A DNA stretch of 64,000 nucleotides from CALIZF01 sp046292445 (GCA_046292445.1 JBKBQT010000011.1:42260-106259), one strand, 5' to 3'. Positions 1-8,615 are shown, numbered from the stretch's first letter. Notes: generated by a model not told the origin, from the sequence alone. Numbers and translations are program-made.

Positions 1-357
1 CCGCGGGATCTGTTGCTCGACGGGGTGCTGATGCCGGAGGCGGCGAGCGTCGCGCTGGTCGAGCAGCTCGAGGCGGCGGGGCCATTCGGCGCAGCGGCGC
101 CCGCGCCGCGCTTTGCCTTTCCCGATCTCGTGGTGACGGCGACACGGGCGATCGGCGCCGGCCATCTGCGGGTGACTTTCGGCAAGGGGGCGGGCCGGCT
201 GGAGGGGATCGCCTTCGGTGCGGTCGGCGGGCCGCTGGAGCCGCTGCTGGCCGGCGGCAAGGCGGGGCGGGTGCATGTGGCCGGCCGGATCGAGATCAAC
301 GCCTGGAACGGATCGCGCCGGGTGCAGGTGAGGATCGAGGACGCGGCGCCCGCCTGA
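1..357 (+). CDS. recJ: RecJ single-stranded-DNA exonuclease, C-terminal end (partial)
   Basis: This is the last part of an open frame that already runs at base 1, so the start lies outside the window. About 118 residues remain. The pattern (LEGIAFG, then a glycine-rich turn, then VAGRIEINAWNGSRRVQVRIED) is typical of the C-terminal OB-fold of RecJ, the 5'-3' ssDNA exonuclease used in recombination and mismatch repair. The catalytic DHH and DHHA1 domains are not visible, so the call rests on the tail alone. The TTG at 13 is not a real start, since coding sequence continues upstream of it. Confidence 0.75.
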   Translation, partial: PRDLLLDGVLMPEAASVALVEQLEAAGPFGAAAPAPRFAFPDLVVTATRAIGAGHLRVTFGKGAGRLEGIAFGAVGGPLEPLLAGGKAGRVHVAGRIEINAWNGSRRVQVRIEDAAPA

Positions 358-382
358 GCGGCGAAAATCGGCCCGCAACCCC

Positions 383-410
383 TTGCGCGCCCTGCGCCGG
401 GGGGCTAGAT
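383..410 (+). promoter_or_regulatory. Candidate promoter of tRNA-Glu
   Basis: TTGCGC (383-388) is followed after 16 bases by TAGATG (405-410), about 20 bases before the tRNA 5' end. The TTGCGC...CTAGAT layout resembles strong alphaproteobacterial stable-RNA promoters. No start-site evidence is available. Confidence 0.35.
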
Positions 411-429
411 GCACGATCACAAGGACGAT

Positions 430-504
430 GGCCCGTTCGTCTATCGGTTAGGACACCAGGTTTTCAACCTGGGAAGAGGGGTTCGACTCCCCTACGGGCT
501 GCCA
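430..504 (+). tRNA. tRNA-Glu (anticodon TTC)
   Basis: A complete 75-base cloverleaf. The acceptor stem GGCCCGT (430-436) pairs with ACGGGCT. The D arm contains GGTTAGGA. The anticodon stem CCAGG/CCTGG encloses the loop TTTTCAA, giving anticodon TTC. The T arm contains TTCGACT between AGGGG and CCCCT. The discriminator G (501) is followed by an encoded CCA (502-504). It lies just downstream of recJ. Confidence 0.97.
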
Positions 505-713
505 CGTCTGCTCGTGGTGCTGAGCTTCGGACGGTCGGTCGGTCGATCCGTCGCTGGGGCGTGTCCCGAGCGTGGCATCGCGCAGACCGGGGCGGTCGCG
601 TCTGACGGCCGTGCGATCATCCTGCGGGCGGAGGCCTTGCCGGCCGTGCTCGCGTTGCGTCATTGTCATGCGCTTCACGCCCGGGCGATGCCCCGAACGG
701 CAGCCGCGCCCGG

Positions 714-1298
714 TCAGTAGAAGCCGACCGCCCGAACCTCGATCTCGGCGTCATGGTCGCGGCCATAGGCGACCACCGCCACCGAGGTCAGGCTTTCCGG
801 TCGCGGCGTCGCACGCAGAAACGAACCGGACGGCGCGAAGGCATCGAACGGCAGGCGCACCTCGGTCCAGCGGCGGGTGACGTCGAAACCGGCCTGGTAA
901 TACTGCCAGGGCAGGACCGTGCCGGCGGTGCGCAGATGGACATAGTATCGCTGGTCGTTGCCCCGCACCTCGAGCCGCAGTCCGGTCGTGCCCGCCGGCG
1001 GCGGCGCCGGCAGGTCGCGGCGCATCTGGATGAATCCGCCGCGGTTGGCGGTACTCACGCGGCCGGTCATCCGCGCATGGGTCCGGCCGTCCTCGGTCAG
1101 GAAATCCACCCGGCCCGACGACACGCCGCCCATCACCCCGTCGGTGAAGAACCGCCAGCGCGCCTCGGGCTGCATCGCGAAATCCTCGATCATTCCATCC
1201 TCCGCCGCCGCGGGCGGCGGCGCCGCGAGCACCAGCGCGGCCGCGACCGCCGCCATGACCATGCCGCGCATCGGCCATGTGCACCCCCGCGCCGTCAC
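714..1298 (-). CDS. CIA30-family secreted protein
   Basis: A 194-residue protein with an N-terminal hydrophobic segment (AAVAAALVLAAPPPAAA) that looks like a cleavable signal peptide. The mature part has the CIA30 (complex I intermediate-associated protein 30) pattern: FFTDGVMGGVSSG, GGFIQMRRDL, DQRYYVHLRT, PWQYYQAGFDV and a beta-rich end. Mitochondrial CIA30 is an assembly factor; the role of bacterial exported versions is not established. The GTG start at 1298 overlaps the stop of the upstream DUF427 gene in a GTGA, which suggests translational coupling. An internal ATG at 1271 would give a shorter, more usual signal peptide. Confidence 0.8.
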   Translation of the reverse strand: MTARGCTWPMRGMVMAAVAAALVLAAPPPAAAEDGMIEDFAMQPEARWRFFTDGVMGGVSSGRVDFLTEDGRTHARMTGRVSTANRGGFIQMRRDLPAPPPAGTTGLRLEVRGNDQRYYVHLRTAGTVLPWQYYQAGFDVTRRWTEVRLPFDAFAPSGSFLRATPRPESLTSVAVVAYGRDHDAEIEVRAVGFY

Positions 1299-1768
1299 CA
1301 GTGCCGCGTCCCCGGCGCGCCCTTGATCTGCCCGACGAGGTTGGGCGTCACCCAGCCGCCGTAGAAATCGCCTGGCTGCGGGACCACGCGCAGATCGCCC
1401 ACACAGGCCTCGTCCATCTTGCCGGCGTAAAGGGCGACATGACCGGCCAGCGCGGCAAAGCGTGCCGCCGGGCGATCATAGGCCCAGGCCGCGCGCGGGG
1501 CGACCTTGCCATGGGCGATCACGTCGAAATAGCGCGCCGTGCCCTTCCATTCGCACAGGCTGCTGCCCGGTGCCGGGCGCAGCACCGCGACGATGTCATC
1601 GGGTGGAATGTAGTAGCTTGGCGCATGGTGCGTCTCGAGCACGCGCAGTGCGCGGACGCTATCGGCCACGACCACGCCGCCGAGCAGAACCCTGATGCGC
1701 TGCGGCACCGGTTCGAGGGCCGGCGGCCGGGGATAGGCCTGCACATTCTCACGCAAGAGAGGGGTCAT
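1295..1768 (-). CDS. DUF427 domain protein
   Basis: A 157-residue protein with the DUF427 (nucleotidyltransferase-like fold) pattern: ENVQAYPRPPALEPVPQRIRVLLGG at the N-terminus, then VVADSVRALRVLETHHAPSYYIPPDD, SLCEWKGTARYFDV and WAYDRP. The family is widespread and its biochemical role is unknown. I chose the ATG at 1768 because homologs usually begin a few residues before ENVQ; longer in-frame starts run to 1840. It is upstream of, and overlaps by four bases, the CIA30 gene, so the two probably form one transcript divergent from the B12-binding protein gene. Confidence 0.85.
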   Translation of the reverse strand: MTPLLRENVQAYPRPPALEPVPQRIRVLLGGVVVADSVRALRVLETHHAPSYYIPPDDIVAVLRPAPGSSLCEWKGTARYFDVIAHGKVAPRAAWAYDRPAARFAALAGHVALYAGKMDEACVGDLRVVPQPGDFYGGWVTPNLVGQIKGAPGTRHW

Positions 1769-1950
1769 GTGGTTCACGGGTCCGCCCTCATGATGCCGGG
1801 GCCGGCCGACCGGCGCCTGCGCAGGCACTGGCTCGCCCATCGGGACATAAGACGTGCCGTCGCCGCGTCAAATGCCGCATGCCCGATCCGCCGGCGAACC
1901 GCGATGCGGCCGGTGCGGCGCGAAAATCGCGGCATTGCGTCCCGCGGGGC

Positions 1951-1978
1951 TTGCCTGATCCGCATGCCGCGGTATTCT
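1951..1978 (+). promoter_or_regulatory. Candidate sigma-70 promoter of the B12-binding protein gene
   Basis: TTGCCT (1951-1956), a 16-base spacer and TATTCT (1973-1978). The predicted start falls close to the AGAGGA ribosome binding site, giving a short leader. Each hexamer matches four of six consensus bases. Confidence 0.3.
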
Positions 1979-2004
1979 GACTGCCGTTGAAAGAGGAATC
2001 GCCG

Positions 2005-2826
2005 ATGGGCAGTCAGGACGTCTCTTTCGACCCCGCAGTCTTTGCCAGGACCGCGTCGCGTTTCGCCGTCAAGCGCGATTCCTTCGCGCCGGAAACGGTG
2101 GCGGCCCTCGCTGCCGACGTGATCCGCCGGCTTGCGACGGTCACCGCGCGCCATGCCCGCGACGACGCCCCCGCCATCAGCGCCGAAAGCCTTGCGGCCT
2201 TCTGCGATGTGCTGATCCAGCCCGAACCCGGCGCCGCGATGCGGTTCATCCGCGACCGGCGGGCCGAGGGGGTGACGCGGCAGGACGTCTACCTCGGCTA
2301 TATCGGCGCGGCTGCGCGGCGACTGGGCGAGGGCTGGGACGAGGATCGGCTGTCGATCCTCGACGTCACCATCGGCACCGGGCATCTCTACGCCCTCATG
2401 CGCGCGCTTCGGGCCGAACGGCCGGCCGCCCCGATGGTCTTTGACGCCCGGCGCTGTGCGCTGTTCGCCACGGTGCCCGGCGAGGACCACGGCATCGGCA
2501 TCACCATCGCGGCCGACCTGTTCCGCGAGGCCGGTTGGGACATCGACCTGCGGATCGGCACCGCGCATGACAGCCTTGTGGCGCATGTCGAACGCACCGC
2601 GCCGCATATCATCGGCATCTCGCTCAGGTCCGAGGGCCGGCTCGCGGCGCTGGTGCGTCTCGTCGTAGCCCTGCGCCTCGTTGCGCCCGAGGCGATCATC
2701 GGCGTTGCGCCGTGGCACGGGCTCGACGCGCAGCGGCTGCATGATCTGGCCGATATCGACCTCGTGTTCGACGATGCGCGCTCGGCCCGCGTCGAGCTTG
2801 ACCGCCTCGTGCGTCTGCAAGGCTGA
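2005..2826 (+). CDS. Cobalamin-binding-domain regulator, PpaA/AerR-like
   Basis: A 273-residue protein. An N-terminal helical part ends in LGEGWDEDRLSILDVTIGTG, close to the linker of the PpaA/AerR family of redox- and light-linked regulators in purple bacteria. From about residue 150 there is a B12-binding Rossmann domain with VPGEDHGIG, in which His162 sits at the cobalt-ligand position of the DxHxxG motif while the Asp is replaced by Glu. GISLRSEG follows at the SxL position. There is no DNA-binding domain, so it would act through a partner. The ATG at 2005 has AGAGGA upstream; a TTG at 1987 is less likely. Its neighbour phaC lies 202 bases downstream on the same strand. Family assignment is by eye. 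Confidence 0.75.
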   Translation: MGSQDVSFDPAVFARTASRFAVKRDSFAPETVAALAADVIRRLATVTARHARDDAPAISAESLAAFCDVLIQPEPGAAMRFIRDRRAEGVTRQDVYLGYIGAAARRLGEGWDEDRLSILDVTIGTGHLYALMRALRAERPAAPMVFDARRCALFATVPGEDHGIGITIAADLFREAGWDIDLRIGTAHDSLVAHVERTAPHIIGISLRSEGRLAALVRLVVALRLVAPEAIIGVAPWHGLDAQRLHDLADIDLVFDDARSARVELDRLVRLQG

Positions 2827-2873
2827 CGCCCGCCTGCGCGGCGACGCGCGCCGGCCGGTCTGCGCCCGACCCG

Positions 2874-2887
2874 ATGATTTGGATCAA
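2874..2887 (+). promoter_or_regulatory. FNR/FnrL-type box upstream of phaC
   Basis: ATGATTTGGATCAA matches the TTGAT-N4-ATCAA consensus at nine of ten fixed positions. Its centre is about 148 bases before the phaC start codon and 54 bases after the B12-binding gene, so it most likely serves phaC. It suggests oxygen-dependent control by an FnrL-type iron-sulfur regulator. Which promoter elements it serves is unclear in this GC-rich stretch. Confidence 0.45.
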
Positions 2888-3028
2888 AGACAGCGCCGGC
2901 GCGCGCGGCGATCCTTTGCCCGTCTCCTGCGGTGGCGGGCCTGCGCGGCGCGCCGGGCACGGCGCGCGGGAGGGCTAGCTGCGACCGCGACCGGCATCCG
3001 CCCCATCAACCAAAAGGACTCGTTCCCG

Positions 3029-4894
3029 ATGACCGCCAGTCCAGCCGCTTCGCGCCGCACGCCCCGATCCGGTGTCGTGCGCTCTGCCACATCGCCCGCA
3101 ACGGCGCCGGAGCCGAAGCCCCCGGCGGCGACGCCGGCAACGCCGGCGCCCGCCGGGCCCGCCGCCGGGAGCGCGGAGCATCGCTATGCGGCGCTCGACC
3201 GCGCGGTGATGGCCAGCCTTGCGCGGTTCACGGCAGGGCTGTCGCCGCATGCGATGGTCGATGCCTGGGGGGACTGGGCCATGCACCTTGCCCGCGCCCC
3301 GGGACGCCAGCGCGAACTGATCGAACGGATGCAGGCCAACGCGATCGCGCTGGCGCGCTTCGCGCTGAGCGCCGGAATGAAGAGCCCCGCCGACAAGCCG
3401 TTCCGCCCCGGCCCCAACGACCCGCGCTGGTCGCATGCCGGCTGGGACAAGGCGCCCTTCGCGCTCTGGCAGCAGGGGTTTCTGAGCGCGCAGGACTGGT
3501 GGCAGGCCGCGACGGCCGACCTGCCGGGGTTGCGTCGCCAGAATGCCGAGCGCACGGGGTTCATGGTGCGCCAGCTGCTCGATACAGTCTCGCCCTCCAA
3601 CTTCCCGGCGACCAACCCGGAAATCCTCGCCCGCACGATGGCGACCGGCGGCCGGAACCTGGTCGAGGGGGCGGCGCATTTCATCGACGACGCCGCCCAT
3701 ATCCTCGCGCAGGAACACCGGCCCGTCCCCGAGGACTTCGCCCTCGGCAAGGTGCTCGCGGCAACGCCGGGGGCCGTGGTCTATCGCAACGATCTGATGG
3801 AGCTGATCCAGTATGCCCCGTCCACCGACACGGTGCGCGCGGCGCCGGTGCTGATCGTGCCGGCCTGGATCATGAAATACTACATCCTCGATCTGTCGCC
3901 GGAAAATTCGCTGATCCGCTGGCTGGTCGGGCAGGGCCACACCGTCTTCTGCATCTCCTGGTGCAACCCCACGGCGGCGCAGGCCGATCTGTCGCTCGAG
4001 GATTACCGCAAGCGCGGGATCATGCAGGCGCTCGACGTGATCGGCGACATCGTGCCGGGCCAGAAGGTGCATGCCAACGGCTATTGCCTCGGCGGCACGC
4101 TTCTGGCGATCGCCGCCGCCACCATGGCGCGCGACGGCGACGACCGGCTTGCCTCGGTCACGCTGATGGCCGCGCAGGTGGATTTCGCCGAGGCCGGCGA
4201 GCTGCTGCTGTTCCTCGACGAAAGCCAGGTCGCGTTTCTCGAGGACATGATGTGGTCGCAAGGCTACCTCGACCGGCCGCAGATGTCGGGCGCCTTCGCC
4301 GCGATCCGGGCCGAGGACCTGATCTGGTCGCGCGCGACGCGGCGCTATTTCCTCGGCGAGCCGGACCTTCCGACCGACATCACGGTCTGGGTGAACGACA
4401 CCACCCGGATGCCGGCGCGGATGCATTCGGAATACTTGCGCGGGGTGTTCCTCGAAAACCGCATCACCGCGGGGCGGTTTGCCGTCGAGGGGCGGGTGAT
4501 CGCGCTCAAGGACATCGCGGTGCCGATGTTCGTCGTGGCGACCGAGACCGACCACATCGCGCCATGGCGTTCGGTCTACAAGACCGCGCTCTTCACCGAT
4601 TGCGACCTGACGCTGGTGCTGACCAAGGGCGGGCACAACGGCGGGATCCTGTCCGAGCCGGGCCACCGCGGCCGACACTACCGGATCGGCCACCGGCCGG
4701 CCGGCGCGCTCTATGTCGGACCGGATGCCTGGCTGGCGGCGCATGATCCAGAGCCCGGGTCATGGTGGCCGGCCTGGGCCGAATGGCTGGCCGCGCAGGG
4801 CGATGCGATGGTCGCGCCGCCGCCCCTCGGGGCGCCCGAGCGGGGCCGTCCGCCGCTCGGCCCGGCGCCGGGCAGCTATGTGCATGTCCCCTGA
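3029..4894 (+). CDS. phaC: Class I poly(3-hydroxyalkanoate) synthase
   Basis: A 621-residue PHA polymerase that joins 3-hydroxyacyl-CoA units into storage granules. The N-terminal PhaC domain includes PSNFPATNPEIL. The alpha/beta-hydrolase core carries the lipase-like box GYCLGG with nucleophile Cys353, Asp508 in ETDHIAPW, and His536 in GGHNGG, so the full Cys-Asp-His triad is present. Residues 1-55 are Ala/Pro-rich. The ATG at 3029 is preceded by AAAAGGA; the frame stays open well upstream but without family similarity. The usual partners phaZ, phaP and phaR are not beside it. The gene ends convergent with a GST gene, 21 bases apart. Confidence 0.95.
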   Translation: MTASPAASRRTPRSGVVRSATSPATAPEPKPPAATPATPAPAGPAAGSAEHRYAALDRAVMASLARFTAGLSPHAMVDAWGDWAMHLARAPGRQRELIERMQANAIALARFALSAGMKSPADKPFRPGPNDPRWSHAGWDKAPFALWQQGFLSAQDWWQAATADLPGLRRQNAERTGFMVRQLLDTVSPSNFPATNPEILARTMATGGRNLVEGAAHFIDDAAHILAQEHRPVPEDFALGKVLAATPGAVVYRNDLMELIQYAPSTDTVRAAPVLIVPAWIMKYYILDLSPENSLIRWLVGQGHTVFCISWCNPTAAQADLSLEDYRKRGIMQALDVIGDIVPGQKVHANGYCLGGTLLAIAAATMARDGDDRLASVTLMAAQVDFAEAGELLLFLDESQVAFLEDMMWSQGYLDRPQMSGAFAAIRAEDLIWSRATRRYFLGEPDLPTDITVWVNDTTRMPARMHSEYLRGVFLENRITAGRFAVEGRVIALKDIAVPMFVVATETDHIAPWRSVYKTALFTDCDLTLVLTKGGHNGGILSEPGHRGRHYRIGHRPAGALYVGPDAWLAAHDPEPGSWWPAWAEWLAAQGDAMVAPPPLGAPERGRPPLGPAPGSYVHVP

Positions 4895-4915
4895 CGCCGG
4901 CGCGCGCGGCCCGTG

Positions 4916-5575
4916 TCACGCGGGTTCCGCCTCGCGCGCCGCCATCATGGCGGCAAAGGCCGGCCGCGCCTGGCATCGGGCGAGCCAGGCACCGACCGCC
5001 GGATAGCCGCCGATCAGCGTCGGATGGGTCTGGGCATAGCGGAGGCACTCGGCAAGGTTGATGTCGGCCGCGGTGAACCGCCCGCCGACGAGCCAGTCCG
5101 CCTCGCCCAGATGCGCCTCGATCCGGGCGAGCGGGCGCGCCAGCCGCTCCGCCGCCGCCGCCATCCGTGCCGCGCCCTCGGGCGTGTCGCGCTGGCCCGC
5201 CATCACGCTCATCAGCATCTCGACCGCCGCCGGCTCGACCGCGGTCGCGGCCAGCAGCGTCCATTGCACCATCTGCGCATCCTCGGCCAGATCGCGCGGG
5301 CCCAGATCGCCGCCGTGCCGCTTGGCGAGGTAGAGCACGATCCCGAGCGATTCGGTGAGCACGAGCCCGTCCTCCGCCATGGCCGGGATCTGGCCCAGCG
5401 GGTTGACCGCAAGGAACGCGCGCGAGGCGGTGTTGAGCGGCGCATCAGGCGCCTGCGGATCGGGCAGGCGGTAGGCCTGGATCACGGGAACGTGGTCGAA
5501 GGCCGCCCCCGCCTCGCCCAGAAGCCACAGGGGCCGGGTCGCGCGGGAACGATAGCAGCCGTATATCGTCAGCAT
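4916..5575 (-). CDS. Glutathione S-transferase family protein
   Basis: A 219-residue two-domain GST. The N-terminal thioredoxin-like half starts MLTIYGCYRSRATRPLWLL and contains the conserved NPLGQIPAM and the glutathione-contact pair LTESLGI. The all-alpha C-terminal half contains WLVGGRFTAADI, the N-capping-box region of GSTs. It probably conjugates or reduces electrophiles with glutathione; the substrate cannot be told. The ATG at 5575 has GGAG eight bases upstream. It is divergent from the methyltransferase gene (69-base gap) and convergent with phaC. Confidence 0.92.
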   Translation of the reverse strand: MLTIYGCYRSRATRPLWLLGEAGAAFDHVPVIQAYRLPDPQAPDAPLNTASRAFLAVNPLGQIPAMAEDGLVLTESLGIVLYLAKRHGGDLGPRDLAEDAQMVQWTLLAATAVEPAAVEMLMSVMAGQRDTPEGAARMAAAAERLARPLARIEAHLGEADWLVGGRFTAADINLAECLRYAQTHPTLIGGYPAVGAWLARCQARPAFAAMMAAREAEPA

Positions 5576-5644
5576 CGGGTCATCTCCGGCCGGTTTGCAC
5601 GCGCAGCCTAGCGGGACGGCCGGCCGTGCAACAGGGGACGGGCG

Positions 5645-6289
5645 ATGTGGGACGAGCGATTTGCGGCGCCGGGCTACCTGTTCGGGACCGAGCCGGCGGC
5701 GGCCCTGCGGTCGATGGCGGGTTTGATCCCGCGTGGGCCGTCCGGGGCGCCGGGTCGGGTCCTGTGCATTGCCGACGGCGACGGGCGCAACGCGGTCTGG
5801 CTGGCGGGGCGGGGGTTCGGGGTGACGGCCTTCGATGCCTCGCCGGTCGGCGTGGACAAGGCGCGGGCGCTGGCGGCGGCGCGGGGCGTGGCGGTGGACC
5901 ACCGCGTCGCGGCGGTCGAGGACTGGGACTGGACGGCGGGCGCCTTCGATGCCGTGGTGGGGGTGTTCATCCAGTTCGCCCCGCCCGCGCTGCGCAGCCG
6001 GATCCACGCCGGGATCGCCCGCACCCTGCGCCCCGGCGGCGCCGTGCTGCTGCACGGCTATGCGCCGCGGCAGATCGGCTATGGCACCGGCGGGCCGCGC
6101 GCGGCCGAGAATCTCTACACCGTGCCGGGCCTCGCGGCCGATTTCCCGGGCTGGCGGGTGTTGCGGTCGGGCGACTATGACGCGGACCTGACCGAAGGCA
6201 CGGCGCATGTCGGCCGGTCCGCGCTGGTGGATTTCGTCGCCGTCAGGCCGGGCGGCCCGGTGGCGCCGGCCGGCATCGCCGGGCCTTAG
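5645..6289 (+). CDS. Class I SAM-dependent methyltransferase
   Basis: A 214-residue protein starting MWDERF, with FGTEPA. The SAM-binding motif I is VLCIADGDGRNAVWLA, followed by the acidic strand-2 end (AFDAS) and FDAVVGVFIQFAPP at motif IV. A later LRPGGAVLLHGY is typical post-motif sequence. It resembles the small thiopurine/tellurite-type (TehB-like) methyltransferases often annotated only as class I. The substrate is unknown. Confidence 0.88.
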   Translation: MWDERFAAPGYLFGTEPAAALRSMAGLIPRGPSGAPGRVLCIADGDGRNAVWLAGRGFGVTAFDASPVGVDKARALAAARGVAVDHRVAAVEDWDWTAGAFDAVVGVFIQFAPPALRSRIHAGIARTLRPGGAVLLHGYAPRQIGYGTGGPRAAENLYTVPGLAADFPGWRVLRSGDYDADLTEGTAHVGRSALVDFVAVRPGGPVAPAGIAGP

Positions 6290-6446
6290 CCTTCGCGCCT
6301 GTCGCGTCCTGCCGGAATCGCAAACCTGCCCCGCGGCCGGCCGGCTGGCAGCAGTCGGCGCCGCGGCCGGCGGGGGCGAGCGGCCCCGTTTACGGGGCCA
6401 CCCGCTTCCGTTAAGGCCGGTCCGTCGAACCTGCCGGAGTCGTGTC

Positions 6447-7781
6447 ATGCCCGCCCATCCCGCCCCAGCGCCGATGACCGCCCGTGCCGGGGGGGCGCTG
6501 CGCGGCACCGCTTTGGTGCCCGGTGACAAGTCGATCAGCCACAGGGCGCTGATCCTCGGGGCGGTGGCGGTGGGCGAGACGCGGGTGACCGGGCTGCTCG
6601 AGGGGCAGGACGTGCTCGACACCGCCGCCGCGATGCGCGCCTTCGGGGCCGAGGTGACGCGCACCGGGATCGGCGCCTGGTCGGTGCACGGCGTAGGCGT
6701 CGGCGGGTTCCGAGAGCCCGATGACGTGATCGACTGCGGCAATTCGGGCACCGGGGTGCGGCTCATCATGGGGGCGATGGCGACATCGCCGATCACCGCG
6801 ACCTTCACCGGCGATGCCTCGCTGCGCCGCCGCCCGATGGGGCGGGTGACCGACCCGCTGCGGCTTTTCGGGGCGCAGGCCTTTGGCCGGGCGGGCGGGC
6901 GGCTGCCGATGACGGTGATCGGGGCGGCCGCGCCCGTGCCGGTGCGCTATGCGGTGCCGGTGCCGAGCGCGCAGGTCAAGTCGGCGGTGCTGCTGGCGGG
7001 GCTGAACGCGCCGGGCGAGACGGTCGTGATCGAGCGCGAGGCGACGCGCGACCACAGCGAGCGGATGCTGGCGGGGTTCGGGGCGCGGGTTGCGGTCGAG
7101 GTGACGAAAGCGGGGCGGGTCATCACGCTGGGGGGGCAGCCCGAGTTGCGGCCGCAATCCGTCGCGGTGCCGCGCGATCCGTCCTCGGCCGCCTTCCCGG
7201 TCTGCGCCGCGCTGATCGTGCCGGGGTCCGAAGTGGTCGTGCCGGGGGTCAGCCGGAACCCGACGCGGGATGGCCTTTATGTCACGCTGCGCGAGATGGG
7301 GGCGGATCTGGCGTTCGAGAACCCGCGCGACGAAGGGGGCGAGCCGGTGGCGGACCTGCGCGTGCGGTTTTCCGCGCTGCGCGGGGTCGAGACGCCGCCC
7401 GACCGCGCGGCGCGCATGATCGACGAATTCCCCGTGCTCGCGGCTGTCGCGGCCTTCGCGCAGGGGGCGACGGTGATGCGCGGCGTGGGCGAGCTGCGGG
7501 TGAAGGAAAGCGACCGGATCGACGCGATGGCCCGCGGGCTCGAGGCCTGCGGGGTTCGGGTGGAGGAGGACCGCGATACGCTGACCGTGCACGGCATGGC
7601 CGGGGCGGTGCCGGGCGGGGCGGCGGTGGCGGTGCATCTCGACCACCGGATCGCGATGAGCTTTCTGGTGCTGGGGCTTGCGGCGATGCGGCCGGTGACG
7701 GTGGACGACGCCGGGCCGATCGCGACGTCGTTCCCGGGCTTTGCCGCGATGATGCGGGGGCTCGGGGCGGACCTCGGGTGA
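6447..7781 (+). CDS. aroA: 3-phosphoshikimate 1-carboxyvinyltransferase (EPSP synthase)
   Basis: A 444-residue enzyme of the shikimate pathway that joins PEP to shikimate-3-phosphate. Seen: GDKSISHRALI near the N-terminus, NSGTGVRLIMG, SAQVKSAVLLAGLN, RDPSSAAFP, LRVKESDRI and LDHRIAMSF. The NSGTGVRL loop and the GLLEGQDVL stretch fit the class II EPSP synthases (the CP4 type) rather than the enterobacterial class I. The ATG at 6447 lies just before MPAHPAPAPMTARAGG; the frame is open further upstream with no family similarity. It heads the aroA-cmk-rpsA-ihfB arrangement common in proteobacteria. Confidence 0.96.
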   Translation: MPAHPAPAPMTARAGGALRGTALVPGDKSISHRALILGAVAVGETRVTGLLEGQDVLDTAAAMRAFGAEVTRTGIGAWSVHGVGVGGFREPDDVIDCGNSGTGVRLIMGAMATSPITATFTGDASLRRRPMGRVTDPLRLFGAQAFGRAGGRLPMTVIGAAAPVPVRYAVPVPSAQVKSAVLLAGLNAPGETVVIEREATRDHSERMLAGFGARVAVEVTKAGRVITLGGQPELRPQSVAVPRDPSSAAFPVCAALIVPGSEVVVPGVSRNPTRDGLYVTLREMGADLAFENPRDEGGEPVADLRVRFSALRGVETPPDRAARMIDEFPVLAAVAAFAQGATVMRGVGELRVKESDRIDAMARGLEACGVRVEEDRDTLTVHGMAGAVPGGAAVAVHLDHRIAMSFLVLGLAAMRPVTVDDAGPIATSFPGFAAMMRGLGADLG

Positions 7782-8018
7782 CCGTCCGCCGGGGTTGGCG
7801 CATGCTGGTCCGGGGGGTGACCGCCGAGGCGCCCGTTGCGGCAGATGCCGGGGCTGCGCGTCGAAAAGCCCGCGAGGACCGGGCCGGATCGTCTGGCCTC
7901 GGCGTCTGTCCTGACGCGGGCGGCACGGGCCGCGCTAGGGCGGCGGTGCGGCATCAGGCCGTTGCGCGGGGCAGCGGCCGGGCTTGAGTATTTGTGGAAC
8001 GATGAAGTGGAGGGGCCG

Positions 8019-8615
8019 GTGATCTTTACCGTGGCCATCGACGGGCCTGCCGCGGCAGGCAAGGGGACCATCGCGCGGGCGGTGGCGGCGCGGTTCGGCT
8101 TTGCGCATCTTGACACCGGTCTGCTGTATCGCGCGGTCGGGATGAAAGGGGGCGATCCGGTTCTGGCGGCAGAGACGCTGGGCGAGGCCGATCTGGCGCG
8201 GGACGATCTGCGCAGCGCCGCGGCCGGCGAGGCGGCGAGCCGGGTGGCGGCCGTGCCGGCGGTGCGGTCGGCGCTGGTTGCCTTCCAGCGCCGGTTCGCG
8301 CGCCGCGAGGGGGGGGCGGTGCTCGACGGGCGGGATATCGGGACGGTGATCTGCCCGGAGGCGGAGGTGAAATTCTATGTCACTGCCGCCGATACGGTGC
8401 GGGCCGGGCGGCGGGCGGCGGAACTGGGGGCAGAGGTCGCGCAGGTGCTGGCCGACCTGCGCGCCCGCGACGCGCGGGACGCCGGGCGCGATGTTGCGCC
8501 GATGCGCGCGGCGCCCGATGCGCTCTTGCTCGATACGACCGAGTTGACTATAGACGCCGCAGTCAACAAGGCGATCAGCGCCGTAGAAACGAAACTGGGG
8601 CAGGGTCGGGTTTAA
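8019..8615 (+). CDS. cmk: Cytidylate kinase
   Basis: A 198-residue (d)CMP kinase of pyrimidine nucleotide recycling. The P-loop is DGPAAAGKGTIA, followed by FAHLDTGLLYRAV, LDGRDIGTVI and the lid region with DAR-D-R residues. The GTG start at 8019 is chosen because GTGGAGG lies about seven bases upstream and homologs begin just before FTVAIDGP. A possible promoter (TTGCGC at 7962 with a weak -10 near 7986) lies in the 237-base gap after aroA. The stop codon sits in the loop of an intrinsic terminator. Confidence 0.95.
   Translation: MIFTVAIDGPAAAGKGTIARAVAARFGFAHLDTGLLYRAVGMKGGDPVLAAETLGEADLARDDLRSAAAGEAASRVAAVPAVRSALVAFQRRFARREGGAVLDGRDIGTVICPEAEVKFYVTAADTVRAGRRAAELGAEVAQVLADLRARDARDAGRDVAPMRAAPDALLLDTTELTIDAAVNKAISAVETKLGQGRV

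Noticed and set aside
409..720. Open frame across the tRNA-Glu gene
   Set aside because: It overlaps a complete tRNA and has no protein similarity.
6382..6399. Hairpin GGCCCCG-TTTA-CGGGGCC upstream of aroA as a terminator
   Set aside because: The stem is perfect, but no T run follows; it may be a leader structure or chance.
7778..7987. Small open frame between aroA and cmk
   Set aside because: Ala/Arg-rich with no similarity; the interval looks like a promoter region for cmk.
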